Program-made: the position numbers and the translations under genes
Assembly: GCA_963718145.1 (NCBI GenBank)
Contig: CAVQYJ010000023.1
Location: 248,001-312,000 of the forward strand
DNA: 64,000 bases
From: UBA7672 sp963718145
GTDB taxonomy: Bacteria > Pseudomonadota > Alphaproteobacteria > Caulobacterales > Hyphomonadaceae
Direction of reading: 5' to 3'
Notes under the pieces: generated by a model
What the model was told of the DNA's origin: nothing
Databases searched by the model: none
What the model saw: only the letters and a program-made list of their open reading frames with translations
In this document: piece by piece, positions 1 to 7,859 of the stretch
Layout of the letters: each line of letters begins with the position of its first letter
How positions within the stretch are numbered: position 1 is the stretch's first letter

Positions 1-29
1 CGGATCAGTTCGCAAAACTCGTTGCGCGC

Positions 30-1625
30 ATGGCGATGGCGGCTGCCTTGTGCGCCCTGCAGGCGTGTTCGCCACAAAAGGCGCTGGCCCCCAGCGCGGA
101 TCAAGCCGCACCTCCAAGAAACATCGTCTTCATCCTGCTGGACGACCTGCGCTTCGACGCCATGGGCTTCCTGACTCCCGGCCTTGAAACGCCCAACATC
201 GATTTCCTGGCGGCGCACGGCGTCTACTTTCCGAACGCAGTGGTGACCACGTCGCTTTGCTCGCCGAGCCGCGCAACGATCCTGACAGGCCAAACCACGG
301 CCAATCACCGCGTGGTGGACAACAACAACTCTTCCGAGGACGGCCTCGTCTTCTTTCCGAAGTATCTGCAGCAGGCAGGCTATCAGACAGGTTTCTTCGG
401 CAAGTGGCATATGGGCAATGCGACCGACGCGCCGCGCCCGGGCTTCGACAAATGGGTCAGCTTCAGGGGCCAGGGGACGTATTTCCCGACGGACGCGCTG
501 ACGCGCGAGCAGGTCGCCAACGGCCAGGTGCAGATGCTCAATGTCGACGGCAAGGAGACGAAGCGCGCCGGCTATATCACGGATGAGCTGACCAGCTACG
601 CGCTCGACTGGCTTCAGCATGGGCGCGATCAGTCGAAACCCTTCTTCCTCTACCTCTCGCACAAGGCTGTTCACAGCGATCCACTGACCACGGAGAAATA
701 CACGGACCAGTACAGGCAGCTCGACATCAAGCTGCCGGCCAGCATGGCCAACACGGAATCGAACAATCGCGGCAAGCCGATGTGGGTGCGCAACCAGCGC
801 AACTCGTGGCACGGGGTGGACTTCCCCTATCATTCCGACCAGGACCTCCGGGATTATGTCCGGCAGTACTACAGGACCCTGAGCCCGGTGGACGACAGCG
901 TCGGGCGTCTTCTCGCTTATCTGCGCGACGCGGGACTCGAGAAAAACACCTTGGTCGTCTTCTACAGCGACAATGGCTTCCTGTTCGGCGACCACGGCCT
1001 CATCGACAAGCGCAACGCTTACCAGCCATCGGTGCGTGTGCCGCTTGTGATGTATGCGCCAGGACTTCTGCCCGAGGGCGTCGTCAATCCAACGCGCGTG
1101 AGAAATCTGGATATGGCGCCGACATTTCTCGACGTGGCCCGCATGCCGCCGCCCGGACAATTCGAAGGCCGCAGCTTCCTTCCTGTTGCGACGGGCGCGG
1201 TGACGCCCGACGTCTGGAAGGCGCCGGACTTCATCTACTCCTATTACTGGGAGTGGACCTTTCCGCACACGCCCACGACCTTTGCGATCGAGAGCGGAAC
1301 GACGAAATACATCCAGTACCATGGCGTCTGGGACGTAGAGGAACTCTATGACCTGTCAAAGGATCCGGATGAACTCGACAATCTCATCGACGATCCTGCA
1401 TGGCTTGAAACCAAGATTGATCTTCGCGATCGCCTCTTCGCGGGCCTCGCCAACGAGCGCGGCGAACACGTCGTGCCCTACAGCAAGCGCAATGCCGAAG
1501 GCATTGTCTGGCGAAATGAAAGCGGCGCCCGCGCCGCCGACTTTCCGTCAAAATGGCTCAAGCCTCCCAACCGGCCAGACAAGCTGAGCGGTGTTTTCCC
1601 ACAAACGCCTGCCAAACGCGATTGA
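30..1625 (+). CDS. Lipoprotein sulfatase (arylsulfatase-type), start probably upstream of the window
   Basis: Member of the alkaline-phosphatase-superfamily sulfatases, which hydrolyse sulfate esters with a formylglycine made from Cys or Ser. Counting from the ATG at 30, the modification motif CSPSR is at residues 77-81, a metal-binding DD pair at 38-39, a GKWHMG motif near 125, and SDNG in the C-terminal half. The N-terminus carries a lipobox-like ALQAC, suggesting export and lipidation. The frame stays open to the left edge of the window and encodes basic residues (AKLVAR) just before the ATG, as expected for a signal-peptide n-region. The real start is therefore probably outside the window. 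The next gene downstream is unrelated. The substrate (polysaccharide, mucin or small ester) cannot be told from sequence. Confidence 0.9.
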   Translation: MAMAAALCALQACSPQKALAPSADQAAPPRNIVFILLDDLRFDAMGFLTPGLETPNIDFLAAHGVYFPNAVVTTSLCSPSRATILTGQTTANHRVVDNNNSSEDGLVFFPKYLQQAGYQTGFFGKWHMGNATDAPRPGFDKWVSFRGQGTYFPTDALTREQVANGQVQMLNVDGKETKRAGYITDELTSYALDWLQHGRDQSKPFFLYLSHKAVHSDPLTTEKYTDQYRQLDIKLPASMANTESNNRGKPMWVRNQRNSWHGVDFPYHSDQDLRDYVRQYYRTLSPVDDSVGRLLAYLRDAGLEKNTLVVFYSDNGFLFGDHGLIDKRNAYQPSVRVPLVMYAPGLLPEGVVNPTRVRNLDMAPTFLDVARMPPPGQFEGRSFLPVATGAVTPDVWKAPDFIYSYYWEWTFPHTPTTFAIESGTTKYIQYHGVWDVEELYDLSKDPDELDNLIDDPAWLETKIDLRDRLFAGLANERGEHVVPYSKRNAEGIVWRNESGARAADFPSKWLKPPNRPDKLSGVFPQTPAKRD

Positions 1626-1730
1626 GCTTGGATCCATGTCAGCGCGGAAGCGATCAACGCTTCAACGTCCCTGGCCCGAAGATGGAAAACCTCTGGCTGT
1701 GTGGCGACCGAAATGGGGTCGACGCTCTCC

Positions 1731-1754
1731 GAATTCCCTGCTTGCAGGGAATTT
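1731..1754. repeat. Inverted repeat of the GCAGGGAATT motif
   Basis: GAATTCCCTGC at 1731-1741 is followed after two bases by GCAGGGAATTTT at 1744-1755, giving a near-perfect palindrome built from the same 10-base core as the direct repeats at 1853-1918. The distance from 1744 to 1853 is 109 bases, close to five 22-base periods. Confidence 0.7.
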
Positions 1755-1852
1755 TCCCCGATTTTGCGACCGCTCTCGAGGGGCAGACCGCGCGCAAGGA
1801 CCGGCAACTAGCCAAGTTTTTCCATTCTCGGCCGCGTCTCCGCGTGAAAAGA

Positions 1853-1918
1853 GCAGGGAATTTTCAAGCGGGGTGCAGGGAATTCTGGAACGCCTAGCAG
1901 GGAATTTTTCCGATTTGG
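1853..1918 (+). repeat. Three 22-bp direct repeats with core GCAGGGAATT
   Basis: The core GCAGGGAATT begins at 1853, 1875 and 1897, exactly 22 bases apart, with variable sequence between cores. This is not a CRISPR array: the conserved part is only about 10 bases, the spacers about 12, and there are no cas genes. I recall similar short arrays next to integrases in proteobacteria but cannot verify that here. Confidence 0.7.
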
Positions 1919-1956
1919 CTGGCGCAGCGGGCGGCAGTCGAGCGAAGCCTCCCGAC

Positions 1957-2505
1957 ATGAAAGACCGAACCGGACCAAGCTCTGGCGCGATGGAGACAAC
2001 CCCGGACACCGGCCACTCCCGTCCGCCGGTTCACTCGCGTTGGAAGACCCAATCAGGCAATCCGCGAGGTCGGCGTCCGAAGCATCCGGCGGTCGCTTCC
2101 GACCAGCCGACCTCAGACCCACCAGCTGAGAGCAAAGTCGGTTATGGCCAACCTCCCCGCCATTCGCGTTGGAAGCCAGGCCAATCCGGCAACCCGCGCG
2201 GTGGCCGCCCGCGCGACATCTTGCAGGAAGTCCTGCTTTCACCCTTTCCGGTGAAAATCGGCGCACGAACCGAGATGGTGCCCGCGCTGGACGTCATGCT
2301 GCTCCGTATTCGGGCGCGAGCATTGGAGGGCGATCAAAAGGTCATCCGCAGCCTCATCGAGCATTTCGGTAGCGAGTCTTTCGAGCGCACGCTTGTGCGT
2401 CGCAGCGCTTATCAGGCAGTTGGTGTCGCTACATCCGGCGCTAGCCCAGCTCGCGCTCCAGGAGTAGTACCTTCGTCATTGCTTCGCCGGCAGGAAGCTC
2501 AATGA
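1957..2505 (+). CDS. DUF5681 domain protein
   Basis: A 182-residue hydrophilic protein. It carries two copies of the motif RWKxxQSGNPRGxRP, one near residue 28 and one near 71. The second leads into the canonical DUF5681 body (KPGQSGNPRGGRP, then a helical region ending near FGSESFER). DUF5681 proteins are small, basic, of unknown function, and are often found on phage or integrative elements (family knowledge). The frame is open further upstream, but that part covers the 22-bp repeats and looks non-coding, so the ATG at 1957 is preferred. No clear ribosome-binding site precedes it, so the start is uncertain. The doubled motif is unusual. It lies at the left of the accessory segment, just before the helicase remnant. 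Confidence 0.65.
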   Translation: MKDRTGPSSGAMETTPDTGHSRPPVHSRWKTQSGNPRGRRPKHPAVASDQPTSDPPAESKVGYGQPPRHSRWKPGQSGNPRGGRPRDILQEVLLSPFPVKIGARTEMVPALDVMLLRIRARALEGDQKVIRSLIEHFGSESFERTLVRRSAYQAVGVATSGASPARAPGVVPSSLLRRQEAQ

Positions 2506-2649
2506 CGTCCAAACTCGGCGTCGGATGGGCGGGGCTATCGAGGCGGAACAAAACAAATAGACGACCGCAATTAGGGCTTCGTGGTTTGCGGTTGCCGATG
2601 AACAGCGCTTCAGTATGTGTAAGCTAACGATGATCTCTTGGGGGATGTT

Positions 2650-3954
2650 GTGAACGTTTTCGACCTCGATCGGCATGTAGTCGATCAATACTCCCGCTTC
2701 GCTCGCTCGTTCACGAAGATTCGCGGTACAGACATTTCAGCGCAGCTAAACGCGGCGTACGAAAATGGGCAGTTTTGGCCTGACCCTCTTATTCAGTTGA
2801 ACCCAAGGTTCAAACCAGGCCCTTCGATCCGAGAACTTGTAGAGTCCGCTACGCTGCAGCCCGGCGCCCTCAAGCTATTTCGTGACGTCCCCCGCCTGCA
2901 TGCCCACCAGGGACAGGCGGTCGATCTCGCAATCCGAAACCAGTCTTTTGTTGTGACGACCGGGACCAGGGCCTCGAAGACGTTTGCGCGGATGCCAGCC
3001 GGTTCACCGGCGACCTCGCCGCACTAGCGGGCATGAGCTTGGAGAGGCGGCGCGAGGCGTTCGAAGCCATACTTGACGCTTCCCGGACGGGCCTCGCCGT
3101 ACGTACCGACGCCCTGGACCTCAACCGCCTAGAGGAGCTTGGCCGCCGCCGGCAACAGATTCGCCCGCCCTGGGGCTTCTCCGACACCGAACTACCCCGG
3201 CATGCAGGAGCACTCGTCGTTGGTGCGGCGCCAGCGATGCGCACGCAACGTGAAGCGGACACGCTCATTCGCACCGGCCAGCAAAGCCTGCTCGGCCGCA
3301 AGATCAAGAAGCTGGTCGATGCATCCATGAAGCGGGAGGCGTACGATCGCCTTCTGACGGCGATGACGGATCGACTCGCGTCAGCAGGATTGCTAGCGCC
3401 GACCCAACTTGGCGGAGCATCGCGAGGGTATCGGGTCGCAAGCGAGCGAGTTAGCTTTCACGAGCGCGCACCGAAGGACGGTTCGAACCGCTATTTCGTG
3501 TCACTTTACACAACGATTGCCGACGCCCTTCTGCAGGGCGGAGATCTCCTTTTCGGAAACGAGGCGCGTGAGCACACTGCGCAGGTGGATGCTCGGCGCC
3601 GCGAGCTCCGGGAGCACCGGTTCCGCTATGGAGAGAAAGAGAAGTCCATTCTCTCCAAAGCGCAGGCGGAGCTTGCGGACCTGCGCGAGCCGGGCCGCTT
3701 CCTACCCGTGCTATTCTGTTCGCCAACGATGGAGCTTGGCGTCGACATATCGGAGCTGGACGCGGTCTTCCTCCGCAACGTTCCACCCAGTCCGGCCAAC
3801 TATGCGCAGCGTAGCGGGCGCGCCGGCCGCGGCGGATCGGCCGCGTTGGTGCTGACCTACTGCGCGGCCCAAAGTCCGCACGATCAGTTCTTCTTCGAAC
3901 ATCGACAGGAAATGGTTCAGGGTGTTGTCCGCCCGCCAGCTATCGACCTGGCGG
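2650..3954 (+). pseudogene. Remnant of a large DEAD/DEAH (DUF1998-type) helicase, internal deletion
   Basis: The left part (GTG at 2650, alternative TTG at 2638) encodes the typical N-terminus of the large helicases found in defence islands (MNVFDLDRHVVDQY, then LHAHQGQAVDLAI). It runs into the Walker A region as VVTTGT and breaks there, where TTGTGSGKS would be expected. From about 2964 a different frame encodes the C-terminal half (DQGLEDVCADASRF onward), including LFCSPTMELGVDISELD and motif VI QRSGRAGRGG near 3815-3840. It stops resembling the helicase near 3951. Motifs I-III and the sequence between are therefore missing and the two halves are out of frame. Related intact proteins are well over 1,000 residues. 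This is a non-functional relic. Confidence 0.85.
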
Positions 3955-4275
3955 AAACTCCGGGAGAGCGCGGAGTTCGGTGCAATCATAGACGACGTGG
4001 TCGCCGACGAATCCGTCCAGTACCTCATCAATCACCCACCCAACTGGCTACGTTACGATGAACGGCGCGCGGTAATGGAATGGGATCGCTATGCTGGACC
4101 GCGCGATCCAGCCAACGCTCTCGTTTGGGCGCTAAACCGCATTCGGAACAACCTGTTTCACGGCGACAAAGAGTTCGATGGGACCGAACGCGACGAAAAT
4201 CTTCTAGGCGGCGGGCTCCGCGCAATCGAGATGATCTTGGACGGGATACCCGAACTCGCTCGACAGTTTCGGTAG
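3955..4275 (+). pseudogene. C-terminal fragment of a HEPN-like protein fused to helicase relic
   Basis: About 107 residues in a new frame continue directly from the helicase relic and end at the TAG at 4273-4275. The fragment contains NRIRNNLFHGDK, a fit to the Rx4H signature of HEPN ribonuclease domains, followed by two predicted helices (GGGLRAIEMILDG). The 5' part of this gene is absent, and the junction near 3951-3955 lies inside the helicase C-terminus, so a deletion has joined two genes. HEPN proteins are common RNase toxins in defence systems (family knowledge). Assignment of this fragment to HEPN rests on one short motif plus helical context. Confidence 0.55.
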
Positions 4276-4384
4276 ACGGGCGCGCAGGTCTTTATCTGCC
4301 TCCGGTCGGAGCGCCGGCCCGCCGCAAGATGTCGCCAACCGTCGAACCGCCGACCCGGTAGACTACGGGGGCGCAACTGAGTAC

Positions 4385-4460
4385 CGTCGCTGTGCAGGCC
4401 CGTCCCCCCAACCCAGGGTCTGCATGGGAAGGGCGCTCCACATCGGGCGCTCTTCTTTTA
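4385..4460 (+). ncRNA. Candidate small RNA with C-rich hairpin loop and terminator
   Basis: A hairpin with stem CAGGCCC (4395-4401) and GGGTCTG (4416-4422) encloses a 14-base C-rich loop, GTCCCCCCAACCCA. Right after it comes a terminator hairpin and T-run. A near-identical hairpin occurs at 36436-36463, where the stem is perfectly paired; here one pair is G-U, so the change keeps the stem. A diverged copy is at 44428. An exposed C-rich loop plus an intrinsic terminator is the usual layout of bacterial regulatory RNAs that pair with ribosome-binding sites. The 5' end is a guess and no promoter was identified. Confidence 0.45.
4428..4459 (+). terminator. Intrinsic terminator of the small-RNA candidate
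   Basis: GAAGGGCGC (4428-4436) pairs with GCGCTCTTC (4447-4455) with one G-U pair and a 10-base loop, followed by TTTT at 4456-4459. Confidence 0.7.
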
Positions 4461-4790
4461 TAAGGGCTCAACCAAGATATTCATCGGAGGCGGTGTCATG
4501 CACAGCGCCCCTTCTGTTGGCGATGACCCATGACGGATGTCCGAACGCCTTAGCGTCCGCCGAAGACGCCGCACGCAGATGCGCCAGGCGGACAACGCAA
4601 ATACCTTTCGCGCATTGCTGCCGTCGGCGTGACGCACCCGTATCGCAGGAATTGTCGGCGCAACAGCTCTTCAGATTAAGTACCCAAACCCACCTGTCGT
4701 GATGTTATGGGAGATGCGCTAAGCTTGCGCAGCTAGATCCCCTTAGGGCCAAAATCGGGCCCCGGACGAGGCCCGACCGAATGACGGCAT

Positions 4791-5229
4791 TGTCTTTAAG
4801 AGGAGGCAGCTGCCGCGTGCCTGAATTTGTCCAAGGCGGTGTGTCTCATATTGCTCCGCAACGAGCGCGGTGTTGCAACGCGGTCGGCTGGCTGCTCGTC
4901 CACGGACCCAGATATTATTTCGGCAGGGCACACCATACCGCGCTAACGGGAGACGCAAACGCATGCGTCATCCGGCAACTCATCAGCGACCATTATGCGA
5001 AACCAGTCTCTCGCATTTCTACCGAACTGGAAAAACTCGGCTTTCGACACGATGCCAGAGACTCGCTCGCGGAAACGGCCTCATTGCCCGCACTTCGCGA
5101 ACTCAGTTCAAGTCTCTATGGAGATTCTTGAGAGCTATGTCCCGGAGAGTAGTCCTCTATTCAGAGGCTTCAGGATGACCGGCTCGGAAACCGGAAGACC
5201 CTGGCTGGCAGAGAGAGATTCGAACCATC
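4791..5229. repeat. Left copy of a ~440-bp direct repeat flanking hen1-pnkp
   Basis: Aligns without any gap to 9342-9780. Landmarks such as CTGCTCGT (4892/9443), CAGCGACC (4984/9535), AGAGACTC (5057/9608), TCCCGGA (5140/9691), ATTCAGAG (5159/9710) and CCTGGC before the tRNA end all lie exactly 4,551 bases apart. Identity is about 60% where counted (49 of 82 at 4984-5065), lower at 4811-4850. Both copies contain an inverted pair GTCTCT / AGAGAC about 45-50 bases apart. Each copy ends in the 3' part of a minus-strand tRNA. Confidence 0.8.
5202..5229 (-). other. tRNA 3'-end remnant (acceptor and T-arm), att-like
   Basis: On the minus strand this reads as a T-arm with loop TTCGAAT, a 3' acceptor strand, a G discriminator and an encoded CCA, matching base for base the layout of the tRNA-Gln 3' end at 9753-9780. 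The T-stem pairs in only 3 of 5 positions, and no D-arm, anticodon arm or matching 5' acceptor strand follows, so it is not a working tRNA. Likely a former attachment site or a truncated duplicate. Confidence 0.6.
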
Positions 5230-5300
5230 GGATGATCTTGTTGCGGTGACAATTTCTTGCTTCGCATCAGATAGTTAGCTCACGTTGGACTGTAAGTCCC

Positions 5301-7859
5301 CTAAAGCCTTGGATCCACCGGCTCGCTTTCCAGTGCCAGCACGCCAAATACGCATTCGTGCACGCGGCGTAGCGGTTCGCGCGCGGTGAAGCGTTCCAGC
5401 GCCTCCAGCCCCAAGGAGAACTCGCGCATCGCCAACGAGCGCTTTCCTCCCAGACCGCGTGACCGCAGCCGCAACAGGTTTTCCGGCGCGTCGTATTCCG
5501 GGCCATAGATAATACGTAGATACTCCGGGCCCCGCACCTTCAACGCAGGCTGGATCAGCCCCTTCGGTCCACGAACAATGAAGTCCGACGGCTTCACCAC
5601 CATGCCCTCCCCGCCCCGTGAAACGAGCTCTTCCCACCAGACGATGGCGGCGGCGCAGGCCGCCTCATCGTCGAGCCGAACCGAACGCCAGGCCGTCGCA
5701 TGCATCATCGGAGCGCCGCTCGCGGCCAGACGATGTGCCAGCGCCATATGCCAGGCGTGCGGCTTGTCCGAGTGAACCGTCCCTTCGCTCGCCAGTATAT
5801 GGAAGGGTGCGATCCGCAGGTCATCGACACCGTTCACGGGCCAGACATAGGGCGACCAAGCAGAGGAGTATTTTCGCGCCCTGTCGAGCCGGTCTTCCAG
5901 TCTGTCGGCTATGCCCGCAGCATCAATCCCGCGCGCGCCAGCTCTGCGCGCCGCCCCAAGAGCGGCAGAGAGACCCGCCACCGCTGAAGCCGCGACCGGA
6001 CCATACTGTCCCTCGATGAGGCCGGACGCCTTTGCCGACCATGGCATGATCTCGACGTCCAGCAGGAGCCAATCGGTCCCGAGTTCGTCCCACACGCCAG
6101 CAGCGCCCGCGGCGGCGCGCACGCGATCCAGCACGGCAATGGCGGTCGCAGGGTCGCTGAAGAAGGCTCGGCCTGTGCGTGTCCAGATTGCACCACCTTC
6201 GCCCTGCGCTGCGCCGAAGCGCCGGACTGCCGTCTCGCTATCTCGGCAAACAACGACCAGCGCACGTGAGCCCATGTGCTTCTCCTCGCACACGACCTCC
6301 GAGATGCCCTTCCCTCGATAATGCTCGAAAGCCTCTTCCGGCCTCTCCAGCCACCCCTCCTTCTGACTGGTCTCGACCGGACTCATGGTCGGCGGAAGAT
6401 AGATCAACCACTGCGGGGCTATTGCGAAACGGCTCATCGCTTCCAGCGCCGCCGCGGCGTTCTCCTCGGCGATCACGATGCGCTTCATCAGACCCGTATC
6501 GATCCAGCGTCGGCCCGAAACATCGGCATAGTCGATCAGCTGACGCGAAGGATCTTCCGGCTCGGGCGGCTTGGCAGGCGCCAGGGGCTTCACGGGTTCG
6601 AAGTAAGTCCGGGCAGCAGGCACGCTGACCAGCTCCTTCTCCGGCCAGCGCAGCGCAGTGAGCTTGCCCCCGAAACAACAGCCTGTGTCCAGGCAGATTG
6701 TGTTGTTGACCCACTCCGCCTCAGGCTGGGCGACGTGGCCATAAACCACGGTCGCTTCGCCGCGATATCCGGCGGCCCAGTCAGCACGAACCGGAAGGCC
6801 GAACTCATCGGTCTCGCCGGTCGTCTCGCCATATAGAGCGAATGCGCGGACTGCGCCTGAGCCGCGCCCTATCAGCTCTTCCTTGAGACCTGCATGCGCA
6901 ACGCAAAGCCGGCCACCGTCCAGCCAGTAGTGGCTGCGCAGATCGCTGAGAAACCGGCCGGCCTTCCCCCTGAACGCGTCGCTTTGTGCCGCCAGCTGGT
7001 CAATCGTTTCCTGCAGTCCATGGCCGATCTTGACGTTCCGGCCGGTCATCCACCGGCTGAGCTTGTTCTCATGGTTGCCTTCGACCACCATGCCAGTTCC
7101 AGCCTCGACCATCGCCATGGCGATGCGCAGTACATCAGGCGACCGCGGCCCGCGATCGACCAGATCGCCGACAAACACCAGCGTGCGACCGGGCGGCGAA
7201 GAGACATTCGCGATCCGCTCGCCATCGCGTTCGGTCCACACGACCTGATAGCCAAGCCGGGCCATCAGGATTTCCAGCTCGTCACAGCAGCCGTGCACGT
7301 CGCCGATGATGTCGAATGGCCCCGTCGTCTTCCGACGGTCAGTCCACAACGGCTCGCGATTGATAACAGCGGCTTCAATCTCCTCTGCGCTGCGGAGCAC
7401 GAGAACACGCCGGAACCCCTCCTTCTCCAACCCACGCAATCCCTTGCGGATCTCCGCAATCATGCGTTGAGGAATCTGGGGGCCGAACTGCCTGTCTGGC
7501 CGATGCCTGTTTCGCTCGATGCAGACGTCCAGGCCGGGATCAAGCACGATCGCTACCGGCAGTGCATGCCAACGTCGCGCAACCTCGATCCAGCTGCGTC
7601 GGTCCGCGCTGCGAACGTTGGTGGCATCGATCACCGTGAGGCGGCGGTTCTTGAGCCGCTTCTCGGCGATGAAACGCACCAAGTCGAAGGCGTCACCGCT
7701 GGCAGCCTGACTGTTGGGGTCGTCTGACACCACACCGCGGGCTGCATCCGAGGACGCAATCTCCGTCGGCGCGAAGTGCCTTGCCGCGAACGTGCTCTTC
7801 CCCGAGCCCGTCGCGCCGATCAGCACGACCAGCGAGAAATCCGGAATGGCGTGGATCAT
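5301..7859 (-). CDS. pnkp: Polynucleotide kinase-phosphatase with RNA ligase domain (Pnkp)
   Basis: Three-domain bacterial RNA-repair enzyme of 852 residues. The N-terminal kinase has the P-loop GATGSGKS at 15-22. The central metallophosphoesterase has GDVHG (186-190), GDLVDRG (231-237) and GNHE (261-264). The C-terminal ATP-dependent ligase has motif I EEKHMGS with the adenylated lysine at about 527. The enzyme phosphorylates 5'-OH ends, removes 2',3'-cyclic or 3' phosphates and seals RNA broken by ribotoxins; in characterised systems the ligase step needs Hen1. The start overlaps the end of hen1 by four bases (ATGA), so they are translationally coupled. All catalytic motifs look intact. The stop lies about 70 bases from the tRNA-like remnant. 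Confidence 0.95.
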   Translation of the reverse strand: MIHAIPDFSLVVLIGATGSGKSTFAARHFAPTEIASSDAARGVVSDDPNSQAASGDAFDLVRFIAEKRLKNRRLTVIDATNVRSADRRSWIEVARRWHALPVAIVLDPGLDVCIERNRHRPDRQFGPQIPQRMIAEIRKGLRGLEKEGFRRVLVLRSAEEIEAAVINREPLWTDRRKTTGPFDIIGDVHGCCDELEILMARLGYQVVWTERDGERIANVSSPPGRTLVFVGDLVDRGPRSPDVLRIAMAMVEAGTGMVVEGNHENKLSRWMTGRNVKIGHGLQETIDQLAAQSDAFRGKAGRFLSDLRSHYWLDGGRLCVAHAGLKEELIGRGSGAVRAFALYGETTGETDEFGLPVRADWAAGYRGEATVVYGHVAQPEAEWVNNTICLDTGCCFGGKLTALRWPEKELVSVPAARTYFEPVKPLAPAKPPEPEDPSRQLIDYADVSGRRWIDTGLMKRIVIAEENAAAALEAMSRFAIAPQWLIYLPPTMSPVETSQKEGWLERPEEAFEHYRGKGISEVVCEEKHMGSRALVVVCRDSETAVRRFGAAQGEGGAIWTRTGRAFFSDPATAIAVLDRVRAAAGAAGVWDELGTDWLLLDVEIMPWSAKASGLIEGQYGPVAASAVAGLSAALGAARRAGARGIDAAGIADRLEDRLDRARKYSSAWSPYVWPVNGVDDLRIAPFHILASEGTVHSDKPHAWHMALAHRLAASGAPMMHATAWRSVRLDDEAACAAAIVWWEELVSRGGEGMVVKPSDFIVRGPKGLIQPALKVRGPEYLRIIYGPEYDAPENLLRLRSRGLGGKRSLAMREFSLGLEALERFTAREPLRRVHECVFGVLALESEPVDPRL

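Larger units (their letters stand above)
1626..1956. other. Gene-free stretch with GCAGGGAATT repeats
   Basis: No convincing gene on either strand. Open frames here translate to low-complexity Arg/Ser/Gly sequence. The stretch holds the GCAGGGAATT repeats listed separately. It marks the left boundary of the accessory segment. Confidence 0.6.
4276..5300. other. Long gene-free region with small-RNA candidate and tRNA-flanking repeat
   Basis: One kilobase with no credible protein gene on either strand. It holds the small-RNA candidate at about 4385-4460 and the left copy of the 440-bp repeat (4791-5229) ending in a tRNA-like 3' end. The stretch 4461-4790 shows nothing recognisable. Confidence 0.6.

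Noticed and set aside
1853..1918. CRISPR array
   Set aside because: Conserved core is only about 10 bases with about 12-base gaps, three units, and no cas genes.
5270..5300. tRNA-Tyr anticodon arm (GGACTGTAAGTCC)
   Set aside because: Only three loop bases if the stem is fully paired, and no acceptor or T-arm at proper distance.
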